In this document: positions 8,960 through 18,782 of the stretch, piece by piece
How the letters are laid out: every line of letters begins with the position of its first letter
Position numbering within the stretch: position 1 is the stretch's first letter
Source: an uncultured Prevotella sp.
GTDB taxonomy: Bacteria > Bacteroidota > Bacteroidia > Bacteroidales > Bacteroidaceae
Reading direction: 5' to 3'
DNA length: 64,000 bases
NCBI GenBank assembly: GCA_934203355.1
Contig: CAKPZC010000003.1
Coordinates: forward strand, 1 to 64,000
Translations under genes and position numbers: made by a program
The notes under the pieces: model-generated
Told to the model about the DNA's origin: nothing
Seen by the model: only the letters and a program-made list of their open reading frames with translations
Database searches by the model: none

Positions 8960-11900
8960 TTATTCGGCTATCAGACTGAACTCGGCAGCCGAGGCATAGT
9001 CGACACCATAGTGGGCGTTGAGTGCGCGGAAGCGTATGTAGCGCGCTTTGACTGGTGTGCCAAACATCACCTTCTTCAGTTCGGCAGTTTGGTCGAACTC
9101 TCCCTTCGCTACCGGCTCGCCCCATGACTTGCCGTCGTTGCTCACGTATATCTCGTATTCTTTCACACGTCCGTAGCCAGAATCCTGACGCGGCACGATA
9201 GTGAATCCCTTCATCAGTTTAGGCTCCGAAGCGTCGAAGTCGACCCAGTGGGGATATTTGGCGAGTGTGATTGAATACATGGTGTGCCATATTGTCGACT
9301 CGTCGCCGTCTACAAGGCGTGCAGCCTCGCCCTCTTCGGGTTCCTCCGACGAAGCGAATACCACTTGCAGCGGAACGATGTCCACCTTGTCGAATGTCAT
9401 CGATGTTTTGAGCTGTGGCACCTCCTTATACCATGTTGTCACGGTGCCTCCCTTGCTCAGGTCGATAGGTTTGGTGTAGACTACAGGCTTCTTGGCTCCG
9501 TTGATAGTGTACATGATGGTGCGGTTGTTGGCAGTAGTGCTCAATATCACCTTACCTGTGACGCGGTGGTCAATGCTAATGGGTTTTTCGCCCGACAGTG
9601 AAACCTTGGTGGCATTGGCAATAGCCTTCGGTGTGGCTTCGGCTGCTGGACGTATCACGAAGCCGAAGTTGTAGTTCTGGCTGTATGTACGGTCAGGACT
9701 GAGTGGTCCTCCCTGTCCGCAGCTTGCTCCGCCGAGTCCGGTCACTTTGGCGTCGAGATGCAGGTAGGTGCCGTCGGTGGCTGGCAGTTCGTTGGCATGT
9801 GCCACAACGGTCATTTGCTGGGCGCTCCAAGGCAGAGCCGATGCCGACATGATGCTGTCGGCAACAAACACAACAGCTGGTTTGCCACTCTCGCTAAGTG
9901 CACACCAGCGCACCTCCTCGCGGTTGCCCATCGACTGTGGTTTGGGCAGAATGATGTCCTGCTCGCCCACGGTGCCTCGGTGATGCTCAATGAACTGGCC
10001 TGTCTTGCGGTCGTTGTAGTTGTTCACCGGTCCACGTCCGTAGTAGTCGAATGTGGTGTAGGTCTTAGGCAACTTCATTGCATAGCCGATGCGTGGCAGT
10101 ATGACGCTTGAGCGGTTGGCTGATATAGCGCTGTTGAGTTCCACAGAGCCATCCTTGTAGACAGTATACACTTGGTTGGTTGTGAACTTGAAGTCGTTTT
10201 TGCCAAGTGGTTGCTTGTCGTTGTCGAATGTATATGCCGACTGTGGGTCGCGGTCGTGGTTGGTGTAGGAACTCTTGCATCCCTCCTTGCCCTGGCTCTC
10301 CACTGTGAGGCTTATTTGCAACGATCCGTCGTTAAGCTTGGCTACGGAAGGTTTGCCAACCACGCGGTGTTGCATGTCGTACAAGCCGAACTTGAACCAA
10401 GCGTTGTGGTAGCCGATGCCAGCATCGTTGTCGGTTGGTGCGCGGAATGCGTCGAGTTTCGGACCACCGTTCTCGGCAAACACCTCACGTCCGTTGTAGT
10501 TGAGTGAGCTTATGGTTCCAGTTGCGAGGTCGAAAGTGGCATTGAAGTTGTCGCCCTTCACGTTTATCTGCTTTGTGTCCTGAGTGTAGTTTATGTCGCC
10601 GTTGTTGTTTGCCACATCCTTCATTGCCGGAGCGATGATGTCGGCACCTTTCACACGCAGCTGTTCTTCCATCTGTACGTAGCCCTGTTTTGCCCATGGC
10701 ATGTCCTTGCCCTGGCAGAACTGAATCTTGACGAAATATTCGCTTTGCGGGTCGAGCTTAGAGTAGTCGTAATCGAGAGTGTATTCCTGGCGGTCGCGTG
10801 GTCCGAGAATGTTCTTGGCTCCGGTGAGTTGTCCGTTGCTCTTTATGCACTCGCCGTCCTTCCACAGCGACCATACAATTTGATAGCCGCGCAGCGGTTC
10901 GAAGTAGTTCTTGTTGAATATCTCGATGCGCCCATTCTTCATGTCAATGGCTCGCACACCCACATTCTGGTAGACCTTCTTCACCTCAAAATATTGTGCC
11001 TTGGGCGATAGGTCGGGGCGCATGATGCCGTTCATGCAGAACATGCCGTTGTTAGGCTTGTTGTCCATGCCAAAGTCGCCGCCGTAGCCCCAGTAGCGTT
11101 TTCCGGTTTTAGGGTCGATGTTGTCGATGGCCTGGTCTACCCAGTCCCATATAGCACCGCCCATGAAGAAGTTGGTGCTCTCTATAGCGTTCCAGTAGTC
11201 CACGAGGTTGCCCACGGCGTTGCCCATAGAGTGGGCATATTCCGAGATATGATAAGGATATTTAATGTCGTATTTTCCCTTAACAGCCTCCTGCACCCAT
11301 GGTATTGACGGATACTGGTTGGAGCCCATGTCGACGATGTTGTTGTTGCGCTCGTACTGCACGGGGCGGCTGGTGTCGTATTTCTTTATGGCGGCATAGC
11401 AGTCCTTGAAAGTGTCGCCAGGTCCTGCCTCGTTGCCAAGACTCCATATCACCACCGAGGGGTGGTTCACTGTGGCGTGCACCATCTCCATGTTGCGTGC
11501 CACGTGTGCGTTGCGGAACTCCTTGACATGCGACAGCGACTCCTTGCCATAGTAGTATTGATGGCTTTCGATGTTAGCCTCGTCCTCAAGATATATTCCG
11601 TATTTGTCGCATAGATAGTACCAGTAAGGTGCGTCGGGATAATGGCAGTTGCGCACATGGTTGATGTTGCCGCGCTTCATGAGGAACACCTCTTGCTCCA
11701 TCTGTTCGCGTGTGACGTAGTGACCCGTTGCGGGGTTGTTCTCGTGGCGGTTTACGCCCTTCATCTTCACGGGTTGTCCGTTGAGATAGTAATAGCGTCC
11801 GACAAGTCCAAACTCGTCCATTTCGGCTGGCGTTTCCTTTATCTCGATTTTGCGGAAACCGACGATTGTCGAGAAAGTTTCAACCACTTTACCCTTCTTG

Positions 11901-13033
11901 TCCTTCAATTCGCCCACAAGAGTGTAGCGGTGGGGTGCCTCGGCGCTCCATGGTTTGATAGCGTAGCCCGCTTGCAGAGTGACGGTGGAGTTGAGCTCGC
12001 CATTCTTGCCTATCTCGCCGACAGTGGCTGTGGCTCCGATGCCAGGCACAAGTGTGTTCTCGTCGGAATAAAGACGGTTTTCGTAGAGTTTATAGTCGAT
12101 AGTATAACCCTTGGCAATCTTTGTAGTGAGGTTGCTCACCTCGGCAGATATGTTGAGCGAAGCATTGGTGAAAGTATCGTCATAGTCGGGCGTTGCCTTT
12201 ATGTCGCGCACTTGCACCTTAGGCTTAGCCGTGAGCGACACCGAGCGGAATATGCCCGGCAGTCGGAACATGTCTTGGCTTTCAAGGAACGATCCGTCGC
12301 TATGGCGATAGACCTCCACAGCCACAAGGTTTTCGCCCGACTTGTTGAGATAGGGCGTGATGTCGAATTGCGCGAGGTTGCGCGAGTTTTTCGAGAAACC
12401 AACATATTTGCCGTTAATGTAGATATAGAAGAAAGAGTCAACACCATCGAAGTTGATGTAGATTTCTTTGCCTTGCCAGTCGGCTGGAATTGTGAATGAG
12501 CGGCGATAGGATCCCACTTCGTTGCGGTTTTTGTAGGTCATCCAGTTTTTGCGTGGTGTGCGCATCACGCCGCCGCGCCAGTCGTCGACCTTCACGTTGT
12601 GGTGGAAAATGACGCGCTGGTTGGAATAGAGTGGATAGCCGTATTTGAATTCGCCTTTGTCGGTCATGCCGGCAGTGTTCCAGTTCATAGGCACCTGCAC
12701 ACGGTCCCATGCCGATGCGTCGAAGTCGGTGCGGAAGAAGCCCTCGGGGCGTTCTTCGGGATTCTTTGCCCAGTGGAACTGCCATTCGCCGTCGAGCGAA
12801 CACCACAGCGACGAGTTCTCGGGTAGCACGCGGCGTGCCTCGTCGACATTGCCAAACGAGAAGAACCACGCGTGGGGTTGTTGCTTGTTGTACGCCACAG
12901 AGTCGGGACTCTGCCATTCCCAGCCCGTAGGTTGCGGCATCTGTCCATAATAGAATCCACCGAGCGGTGTCACTTGCGCATACAATGGCGACGACAGCAG
13001 CAAGGCGAAGAGTGTAGGGATTGATTTGTTCAT
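8960..13033 (-). CDS. Secreted GH2 beta-galactosidase with CBM32-like tail
   Basis: A 1357-residue exported glycosidase with signal peptide MNKSIPTLFALLLSSPLYA. In order it has the GH2 sugar-binding domain (about 60-280), an Ig-like domain, a TIM barrel (about 400-690), the LacZ small-chain domain (about 830-1110), a chitobiase-like C-terminal piece (about 1140-1200) and a discoidin/F5-8 type C domain (about 1220-1355; HWVDFDASEPKLMKGF, VKARYIRFRALNAHYG). The acid/base is E535 in SLGNEAG and the nucleophile E598 in ISEYAHSMGN. It should release terminal beta-galactose from a glycan in the periplasm or at the surface. No SusCD pair is adjacent, so the target is unknown. A -7-like TAATTTTG (13162-13155) precedes it. 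Confidence 0.93.
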   Translation of the reverse strand: MNKSIPTLFALLLSSPLYAQVTPLGGFYYGQMPQPTGWEWQSPDSVAYNKQQPHAWFFSFGNVDEARRVLPENSSLWCSLDGEWQFHWAKNPEERPEGFFRTDFDASAWDRVQVPMNWNTAGMTDKGEFKYGYPLYSNQRVIFHHNVKVDDWRGGVMRTPRKNWMTYKNRNEVGSYRRSFTIPADWQGKEIYINFDGVDSFFYIYINGKYVGFSKNSRNLAQFDITPYLNKSGENLVAVEVYRHSDGSFLESQDMFRLPGIFRSVSLTAKPKVQVRDIKATPDYDDTFTNASLNISAEVSNLTTKIAKGYTIDYKLYENRLYSDENTLVPGIGATATVGEIGKNGELNSTVTLQAGYAIKPWSAEAPHRYTLVGELKDKKGKVVETFSTIVGFRKIEIKETPAEMDEFGLVGRYYYLNGQPVKMKGVNRHENNPATGHYVTREQMEQEVFLMKRGNINHVRNCHYPDAPYWYYLCDKYGIYLEDEANIESHQYYYGKESLSHVKEFRNAHVARNMEMVHATVNHPSVVIWSLGNEAGPGDTFKDCYAAIKKYDTSRPVQYERNNNIVDMGSNQYPSIPWVQEAVKGKYDIKYPYHISEYAHSMGNAVGNLVDYWNAIESTNFFMGGAIWDWVDQAIDNIDPKTGKRYWGYGGDFGMDNKPNNGMFCMNGIMRPDLSPKAQYFEVKKVYQNVGVRAIDMKNGRIEIFNKNYFEPLRGYQIVWSLWKDGECIKSNGQLTGAKNILGPRDRQEYTLDYDYSKLDPQSEYFVKIQFCQGKDMPWAKQGYVQMEEQLRVKGADIIAPAMKDVANNNGDINYTQDTKQINVKGDNFNATFDLATGTISSLNYNGREVFAENGGPKLDAFRAPTDNDAGIGYHNAWFKFGLYDMQHRVVGKPSVAKLNDGSLQISLTVESQGKEGCKSSYTNHDRDPQSAYTFDNDKQPLGKNDFKFTTNQVYTVYKDGSVELNSAISANRSSVILPRIGYAMKLPKTYTTFDYYGRGPVNNYNDRKTGQFIEHHRGTVGEQDIILPKPQSMGNREEVRWCALSESGKPAVVFVADSIMSASALPWSAQQMTVVAHANELPATDGTYLHLDAKVTGLGGASCGQGGPLSPDRTYSQNYNFGFVIRPAAEATPKAIANATKVSLSGEKPISIDHRVTGKVILSTTANNRTIMYTINGAKKPVVYTKPIDLSKGGTVTTWYKEVPQLKTSMTFDKVDIVPLQVVFASSEEPEEGEAARLVDGDESTIWHTMYSITLAKYPHWVDFDASEPKLMKGFTIVPRQDSGYGRVKEYEIYVSNDGKSWGEPVAKGEFDQTAELKKVMFGTPVKARYIRFRALNAHYGVDYASAAEFSLIAE

Positions 13034-13094
13034 AGAGTTTTTATATTGTAGATGTATTTTTTTGCAGACAGCATGTCAGGACATGAGAGGTTTA

Positions 13095-13136
13095 AAACAG
13101 ACATGCGATGCTTGAAACAGACATGCGATGCTTGAA
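13095..13136. repeat. 20-bp tandem duplication in the 5' region of the GH2 gene
   Basis: The 20-nt unit AAACAGACATGCGATGCTTG occurs twice in a row. Just beside it (13072-13085) is a small hairpin CATGTC-AG-GACATG. The block lies between the -7-like element and the start codon, so it would be in the 5' untranslated leader. Confidence 0.75.
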
Positions 13137-13225
13137 TTTGTTGTTTAGCGAGTGCAAAATTACAACAATATATGAAGATAATCCATAATAGTTACAAAAA
13201 TCTTGTCATTGTCATTGTTTTCTTG

Positions 13226-14215
13226 CTACAGCAGGCTTCGGTCGGTTTCGCCTGTGCGTTGTAAATATTCGTCGAGCACAGCCACCTGGGTGAGCTTCTC
13301 AAGTCGCTGGTTGGCAAACTGCTTCACATACTCATGGGCATTGCTTATGATTTGTTCAGCCTCGTCGGGGTGTTCTATATAATACTTCAATTTTTCCTCC
13401 AGGTCGTGATAGTCGTCAGCCACCTCGATGTAGTGCACTCCCGGTTGCAGCAGTCCCTCCCTGAACCACGTCTCGTAGTGGGGTCGTGGCATCACAGCCA
13501 CCGAGTTTGATGCCATAACCCATTTTAGGTTTGTCGCCACGTCGTTGCCTTCAATGCACGCTACAAACTTATACTTTAGTTGGTCTGCCACACTCATAAA
13601 CGGGCGCAGCCACTCGTCGTGTCCACCGTCGGCGTTGATTTTTCCGGCGTCGCACAGCGGATGGTTGAAAAACATCTCCATGAATAACTTGCGGTGGGGT
13701 TGGCGCACCACATTGCGGAAAACAATCATGTCGCGTTTGTCGCGGTAGTTCATATTGTCGCTGAAGAATCGGAAGTGGCGCACACTGTTCAGCTTAAGCA
13801 CCACCGAGTTGGTGGCACCCTTGCCGACGGGGCGGCTCTTGACTATAGTGGGAGTAGCAGGTTCGTGTGTGACATCGCCGAAGAGATAGCTTATGTGCAT
13901 GTGTGATGGGAAATAGCGCACAACGCGGTAGAGGTCGAAGAAATAAGCCGAGTGTTTATGTTTCTCGCCAAACGGGAACTTATATCCGGCGACTGTTGTT
14001 GTGCGCACGCCGTCGCCTGGGGTGGGCATTGAAGTTTTAGTCGGAAGGCAGCGCACATAATAGTCTACTCTCTGGCGTATGACGGCGCGCTCCTCTTCGT
14101 TGAGCGAACGAAATAGCAGCCTGCGTTGCCATCGATACCACTGGCGCGGCATGATATAAGAGCCGAACGAGGAGGCATAAAAGCGCATTTTATGAATAGC
14201 TTTGCGTATATGCAT
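13226..14215 (-). CDS. Glycosyltransferase family 90 (LPS-modifying)
   Basis: A 329-residue protein. The C-terminal half has KYKFVACIEGNDVATNLKWV, MASNSVAVMPRPHYETWFRE and GVHYIEVADDYHDLEEKLKYY, which are diagnostic of the GT90/CAP10 family. Family members transfer xylose, glucose or related sugars to LPS or glycoprotein acceptors. VKSRPVGKGATNSVVLKLN is also conserved. It is divergent from waaA and so probably adds an outer core or O-antigen sugar. The donor cannot be read from the sequence. Confidence 0.88.
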   Translation of the reverse strand: MHIRKAIHKMRFYASSFGSYIMPRQWYRWQRRLLFRSLNEEERAVIRQRVDYYVRCLPTKTSMPTPGDGVRTTTVAGYKFPFGEKHKHSAYFFDLYRVVRYFPSHMHISYLFGDVTHEPATPTIVKSRPVGKGATNSVVLKLNSVRHFRFFSDNMNYRDKRDMIVFRNVVRQPHRKLFMEMFFNHPLCDAGKINADGGHDEWLRPFMSVADQLKYKFVACIEGNDVATNLKWVMASNSVAVMPRPHYETWFREGLLQPGVHYIEVADDYHDLEEKLKYYIEHPDEAEQIISNAHEYVKQFANQRLEKLTQVAVLDEYLQRTGETDRSLL

Positions 14216-14363
14216 GGAATAAATAGGATAATGATTGAATTGTTTATCAGCGCAAATTTAACTAAAAAACGACGAGTATGCAAAGAAAAAGCCACGTAAA
14301 TACGAATATGCTTTTGGATTGTAGCGTGTTCTACGTGCATAATGCAACTTTCAAAGCTAAAAG

Positions 14364-14395
14364 TTTGGTTGTTTCGGCAACATTTCATAACTTTG
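14364..14395 (+). promoter_or_regulatory. Promoter of the waaA operon
   Basis: TTTG (14364-14367), a 20-nt spacer and TAACTTTG (14388-14395) match the Bacteroidetes consensus exactly. It drives waaA, whose ATG is about 60 nt further on, and possibly the following acyltransferase. Confidence 0.8.
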
Positions 14396-14457
14396 CTTGC
14401 AACTCAACGCCTCAGCGATAGCAGAATGGCGATATAGTTAACTGATAACGACTATTT

Positions 14458-15738
14458 ATGATAGCAATATATAATGTGTTGGTATATGCCGTATATGGAC
14501 TTTTGAAACTCATAAACTTTCTGCGACTCACACAATTGATGTCGTCGGAAAGCAAGTTGCGCAAGTTTATAGAAGGACAATCGAAAGCCATAGAGTGCAT
14601 AGCCACAGCCAATATCTCAGGCAACGACAACGTAGTGTGGTTTCATGCTGCCTCATTGGGCGAGTATGGAATAGCGCGCCCTATAATCAGACGACTCATT
14701 GAAGAGGAGCATTGTCGTGTGGTAATGACATTCTTCTCGTCGACCGGCTATGAGGCACTGCATCCACGGGTGGGCAAGGACCCTTATGCTCCCGACTATG
14801 TGTTCTATCTCCCGCTCGACACTCCGGGCAACGCATCGCGCTTTCTTGACCTCGTTAGGCCCAAGAAAGCTGTTTTTATGGTGTCGGAAATCTGGCCCAA
14901 CTATCTGCACTCGCTCCATCGGCGCGGTATAAAGTCGTGTCTTGTGTCTGCCAAGGTGTCGAAGCGCACAGCAGCAATGAAATGGTATGGCGGCTTGCAC
15001 CGCAGTGCCATGCAGTGTTTCAGCAAGATACTTGTGCTCGACGAGCTTTCGCAAGAAATGCTTCAGAATGCTGGCATGGCAGACGTTGAGAAGACAGGCA
15101 ACCCACTGTTCGACAACGTGATTGGCGTTGCCGAACAACCCTACGAAAATCCTATTCTTGAGCGTTTCTGCCAAGGACACCGCGTGTTTATTGCCGGAAG
15201 CATAAGCGACGACAACGACTTGCAGCTTACAGCCACTCTCGCCAACAGGCACGGCGAGATGCGGTTTATTTTTGTGCCCCACGAGATTACCACCGACAAC
15301 CTGTGTCAAACACGCTCGGCACTGATTGGCAAGTCGGTGCTCTACAGTGAGTGCAATGGCGAAACCGACTTCGACGGCGAAGGCATACAGGTGCTCATAT
15401 TCGACAGGTTCGGCGAGTTGTCGCGCCTTTATCGATATGGTGCCTACGCCTATATAGGTGGCGGGTTCACACGCTATCTGCACAGCCTCATCGAGGCATC
15501 GGTATATGGACTGCCCGTAAGTTTCGGACCATATACAGGGCGCAAGGTGACACCACAGCAGATAGTGTCGCTCGGCATAGGGCGCAAGGTGTCAACACCC
15601 GACGAACTCGACCTGTGGATAACCGACATCAAGGACAATGTCGAAACTCTGCAAGCTATCCGCCGTAAGGCCATCGACTATGTATACGCCAATGCCGGTG
15701 CTACTCAACAGGTGACAGAAATAATAAGAAATCTCTAA
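14458..15738 (+). CDS. waaA: 3-deoxy-D-manno-octulosonic acid (Kdo) transferase
   Basis: WaaA (KdtA, GT30) adds Kdo from CMP-Kdo to the lipid A precursor at the inner membrane. The 426-residue length is normal. An N-terminal hydrophobic anchor is followed by VVWFHAASLGEYGIARPII, MTFFSSTGYE, FMVSEIWPNY, GSISDDNDLQL, FVPHEI and YIGGGFTRYLHSLIEASVYGLPVSFGP, all conserved in the family. kdsB, which supplies CMP-Kdo, is 1.2 kb downstream, and a lipid A acyltransferase gene follows after 11 nt. Whether it adds one or two Kdo residues cannot be told. Confidence 0.95.
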   Translation: MIAIYNVLVYAVYGLLKLINFLRLTQLMSSESKLRKFIEGQSKAIECIATANISGNDNVVWFHAASLGEYGIARPIIRRLIEEEHCRVVMTFFSSTGYEALHPRVGKDPYAPDYVFYLPLDTPGNASRFLDLVRPKKAVFMVSEIWPNYLHSLHRRGIKSCLVSAKVSKRTAAMKWYGGLHRSAMQCFSKILVLDELSQEMLQNAGMADVEKTGNPLFDNVIGVAEQPYENPILERFCQGHRVFIAGSISDDNDLQLTATLANRHGEMRFIFVPHEITTDNLCQTRSALIGKSVLYSECNGETDFDGEGIQVLIFDRFGELSRLYRYGAYAYIGGGFTRYLHSLIEASVYGLPVSFGPYTGRKVTPQQIVSLGIGRKVSTPDELDLWITDIKDNVETLQAIRRKAIDYVYANAGATQQVTEIIRNL

Positions 15739-15749
15739 CTTCACGCAAT

Positions 15750-16697
15750 ATGACACGACTACAGACCATACGATACCACGTGCTATTGTCGCTGCTGCGA
15801 CTCGTAGCCTTGTTGCCGCTGCCGGTGCTTTATGTATTCAGCAGTTTTGTGTGCTTTGTGCTCCACCGTATAGTGGGCTATCGCGTCAAGGTGGTGCGCG
15901 ACAATCTGCAACGGTCGTTTCCCGAACGCTCTGTCGAGGAATTGCGCCGCATAGAGCATCTGTTCTATGTCCACCTGTGCGACTGCATTGTCGAGACGGT
16001 AAAACTGTTGCACATCTCCGATGCCGAGATAATGCGCCGCGTGGACACACGTGGAGGCGACTATATCGAGAAACTCGCCGAGGACGGACGTCCAATCATC
16101 ATCATGCTCGGCCACTATGGCAACTGGGAGTGGGTGCAGGCGGTGACTATGTACTATAAGCGTCCGGACCTGAACGCCGAGATTTATCGCAAGTCGCGCG
16201 ACGATGTGTTCGACAAGATAATGTACACCATACGCTCGCGCTTCAACACACAGCAGATAGTGCAGGCTAAGGCAGTGCGCACGCTGATAGGATGGAAACT
16301 GCGAAAGCAGCAGTTTCTTGTGGGATTCATATCCGACCAGCGTCCCAATAGCACCAACCTCAACCACTGGATGACTTTCCTCGGTCAGGACACGCCAATA
16401 GCCGTCGGAGCCGAGGAGATAGGCGAGCACATCGGGGCACACTATGTATATCTCGACATAGAGCGACCAACGCGCGGACACTACCGCATGACATTCTGCC
16501 CTATAGAGCCCGACAACGACGCACCCGAATTCCCCTATGTGGTGGCGTTTATGCGGCGTTTGGAGCAAACAATACAGCGCAACCCACAATACTGGCTTTG
16601 GTCGCACAAGCGATGGCGCCGTACACGCAAGTTCGACGAGAGTCTTGCACGCTACAGGGAGCGCATGGCTGAGAAAGTTGACGAGTTGATAAGTTGA
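15750..16697 (+). CDS. Lipid A acyltransferase (LpxL/HtrB family)
   Basis: A 315-residue inner-membrane acyltransferase with an N-terminal membrane helix and the motif IIIMLGHYGNWEWVQA (HxxxxE/W variant of the family's catalytic block), then GFISDQRPNSTNLNHWMTFLGQ and QYWLWSHKRWRR. It transfers a secondary acyl chain onto the lipid A precursor. It starts 11 nt after waaA and should be co-transcribed. The final codons (EKVDELIS) are made by the first units of a 10-bp tandem repeat that runs on past the stop, so the natural C-terminus may have been altered by repeat growth. Confidence 0.9.
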   Translation: MTRLQTIRYHVLLSLLRLVALLPLPVLYVFSSFVCFVLHRIVGYRVKVVRDNLQRSFPERSVEELRRIEHLFYVHLCDCIVETVKLLHISDAEIMRRVDTRGGDYIEKLAEDGRPIIIMLGHYGNWEWVQAVTMYYKRPDLNAEIYRKSRDDVFDKIMYTIRSRFNTQQIVQAKAVRTLIGWKLRKQQFLVGFISDQRPNSTNLNHWMTFLGQDTPIAVGAEEIGEHIGAHYVYLDIERPTRGHYRMTFCPIEPDNDAPEFPYVVAFMRRLEQTIQRNPQYWLWSHKRWRRTRKFDESLARYRERMAEKVDELIS

Positions 16698-16711
16698 CGA
16701 GTTGACGAGTA
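16676..16711. repeat. 10-bp direct repeats overlapping a gene end
   Basis: AGTTGACGAG-type units recur about four times, starting inside the last codons of the acyltransferase gene and continuing beyond its stop. Confidence 0.8.
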
Positions 16712-16739
16712 AACAAGTTGCTACTTATACTTATCAAAG

Positions 16740-16870
16740 TTGTTATGAAGAGTTTGAGTTGTAAAGGCAAATGTCCATTAACTTCACGAGCGAAGCGAGT
16801 TATCTTCCAATAACTCCCAATAACTCCCAATAACTCCCAATAACTTCTTTCGCTTGCGAAACTTTAATAA
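16740..16870. repeat. Mosaic intergenic repeat, copy C
   Basis: Contains CAAATGTCCATTAACTTCAC, then the palindromic GAGCGAAGCGAG block, four 10-bp units CCAATAACTC (16807-16846) and TTTCGCTTGCGAAA, a short palindrome. The same pieces occur at 29692-29750 and, inverted, at 39042-39340. It fills the gap before kdsB. Confidence 0.8.
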
Positions 16871-16902
16871 TAAAGACTATCAATAAAAATAAATATACAA
16901 CA

Positions 16903-17637
16903 ATGAACATCATTTGTGTTATTCCTTCAAGAGCCGAGTCGTCGCGTTTCTTCGAGAAACCGCTTGCACTGATTCTCGGCAAGCCTATGGTACAGTGGGT
17001 ATGGGAACACTGCAAGGCAGTGCCCGAATTCTCAGAAGTGTATGTAGCCACCGACAGTGAGAAAATTCAGAAACTCTGCGAGAGCTTCGGCGCCAAGGTC
17101 ATCATGACTTCGTCCGACCACGACACTGCAACAGAGCGACTCTATGAGGTGTCGACAAAGGTGGAGGCCGACCTCTATGTGATGGTCAACGGCGACGAGC
17201 CACTGCTCACACGCGACGCCATCATACAGTGTATACCCGACCATATCGACGAGGGACAACTCTATGTGTCGAATCTTATGACCGACTTCTCGAATCCAGT
17301 GGAAGTGGTCGACACCACCAACTTGAAGATTGTCACAGCTACCAACAACCGCTGCCTATTCATCTCGCGCAGTCCGATACCATTCCCAAAGGGCAACATG
17401 GACTATGTTTACCATAAGTTCGTGGGAGTGGGAGCCTTCAACCGCAAGGCCCTCGACTTCTATCACAACACGCCGCGTGGCCCCATCGAGAAGATTGAGG
17501 AGAACGACTCGTTCCGATTCATCGAGAACGATGTGCCCATCTACTACTACAACTGCCACTGCAAGTCGCTCTCGGTCGACAACCGCAAGGACATCGAGGG
17601 CGTGGAGCATTATATGAAGCAGAAGGGACTGGCTTAG
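16903..17637 (+). CDS. kdsB: 3-deoxy-manno-octulosonate cytidylyltransferase
   Basis: KdsB activates Kdo with CTP to give CMP-Kdo for WaaA. The 244-residue protein opens with IICVIPSRAESSRFFEKPLA, a variant of the usual nucleotide-binding signature, followed by IMTSSDHDTATERLYEV and VNGDEPLL, which are close to the family consensus. A repeat block separates it from the acyltransferase upstream, and a glycosyltransferase gene follows after 8 nt, so it leads a run of LPS genes to at least 20.8 kb and perhaps 24.7 kb. The N-terminal signature has SSRFFEKPLA where the family typically reads SSRLPGKPLA. Confidence 0.92.
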   Translation: MNIICVIPSRAESSRFFEKPLALILGKPMVQWVWEHCKAVPEFSEVYVATDSEKIQKLCESFGAKVIMTSSDHDTATERLYEVSTKVEADLYVMVNGDEPLLTRDAIIQCIPDHIDEGQLYVSNLMTDFSNPVEVVDTTNLKIVTATNNRCLFISRSPIPFPKGNMDYVYHKFVGVGAFNRKALDFYHNTPRGPIEKIEENDSFRFIENDVPIYYYNCHCKSLSVDNRKDIEGVEHYMKQKGLA

Positions 17638-17645
17638 GCAAGACT

Positions 17646-18779
17646 ATGAAAATAGGTTTTGACGCCAAGAAGGCTGTTAAGAATCTCACTGGCATCGGCA
17701 ACTACAGCCGACGCTGCATCAACGCCGTCGGGCGACTGTCGCCCGACGACGAGCTGCTGCTTTTTGCGCCAGCAAGACACAACAGCAAGGCAACCGAACA
17801 AATAATGGTTCCCCACAAGCTGGTGGAACCGCAAGGATTCATGCGCCGCAACCCTATTGTTTATGAGTTGTGGCGCAACTTCACACAGTGGCGCACAGTG
17901 AGACGCTCACAGCTCGACGTGTTCCACGGACTCAGCAACGAGTTGCCTTTCTTCATAGGCAACGCCAGATGCAAGACTGTAGTCACAATACACGACCTTA
18001 TATTTCTGCGCTATCCACATATCTACTCGTGGCTTAGCCGCCAGATTTTGCGCGTAAAGACACGCTACGCCTGCCACGTGGCCGACCGCATCATAGCCAT
18101 AAGCGAATGCACCAAAAACGACATCATGCGTTTCTATGGCATTCCCGAGGAACGTATCGAAGTGGTCTACCAAAGCATTAGCCCAATGTTTTTCGAGCCA
18201 GTCGACGACAGCGACGTGCAGACATCCCTCGCAAAGTATGGCATTTCAGGTCGTTTTGTCCTGGGCGTGGGCACTATAGAACGGCGCAAGAACCAGCAGC
18301 AACTCATTCGTGCGGCTGCCATGTTGCCCGACGACGTGCAGGTGGTGATACTCGGCAAGCGCACACCCTATCAGCAAGAGCTCGAGCGTCTTGTCGATGA
18401 GATGCATCTTGCCCACAAGGTGCGCATACTCAACGGTGTGTCCAACGACCATCTGCGCTGTTTCTATCATGCTGCCACAATGGCTGTCTACACTTCGTTT
18501 TTCGAGGGCTTCGGACTCCCCGTCGTTGAGGCTCTCGCCTGTGGATGTCCGGTGATAGCAGCCAAAGGCTCATGTCTTGAGGAAGCGGGCGGAGAGAGTA
18601 GTGTGTATGTAAGTCCCGACAGCATAGAGCAACTTGCCGAGGCTGTGAACAGCCTGCTCGACAACCCTGGTCAGCTCGACAAGATGTCGAGCGAGGGAAT
18701 GAAGTACGCACGCCAATTCCGCGATGACACCATGGCAGAGTGTCTGCTGCGCATCTACAGCAATCTGACAAATCCATAA
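17646..18779 (+). CDS. Glycosyltransferase family 4
   Basis: A 377-residue GT-B enzyme. It opens with MKIGFDAKKAVKNLTGIGNYSR, then HDLIFLRYPHIYS, RIIAISECTKNDIMRFYGIP, VLGVGTIERRKNQQQLIRAA and the E-x7-E motif YTSFFEGFGLPVVEALACGCPVI. It belongs to the mannosyltransferase-like GT4 group, as does 5814-6854. Located 8 nt after kdsB and 3 nt before another GT4 gene, it probably builds the LPS core. The donor sugar is unknown. Confidence 0.9.
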   Translation: MKIGFDAKKAVKNLTGIGNYSRRCINAVGRLSPDDELLLFAPARHNSKATEQIMVPHKLVEPQGFMRRNPIVYELWRNFTQWRTVRRSQLDVFHGLSNELPFFIGNARCKTVVTIHDLIFLRYPHIYSWLSRQILRVKTRYACHVADRIIAISECTKNDIMRFYGIPEERIEVVYQSISPMFFEPVDDSDVQTSLAKYGISGRFVLGVGTIERRKNQQQLIRAAAMLPDDVQVVILGKRTPYQQELERLVDEMHLAHKVRILNGVSNDHLRCFYHAATMAVYTSFFEGFGLPVVEALACGCPVIAAKGSCLEEAGGESSVYVSPDSIEQLAEAVNSLLDNPGQLDKMSSEGMKYARQFRDDTMAECLLRIYSNLTNP

Positions 18780-18782
18780 ACA

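Noticed and set aside
11642..12499. 285-codon plus-strand frame inside the GH2 gene
   Set aside because: Shadow frame opposite a strongly supported glycosidase domain, with no recognizable motif.
14653..15483. 276-codon minus-strand frame inside waaA
   Set aside because: Opposite a full-length conserved enzyme; codon pattern explains it as a shadow.
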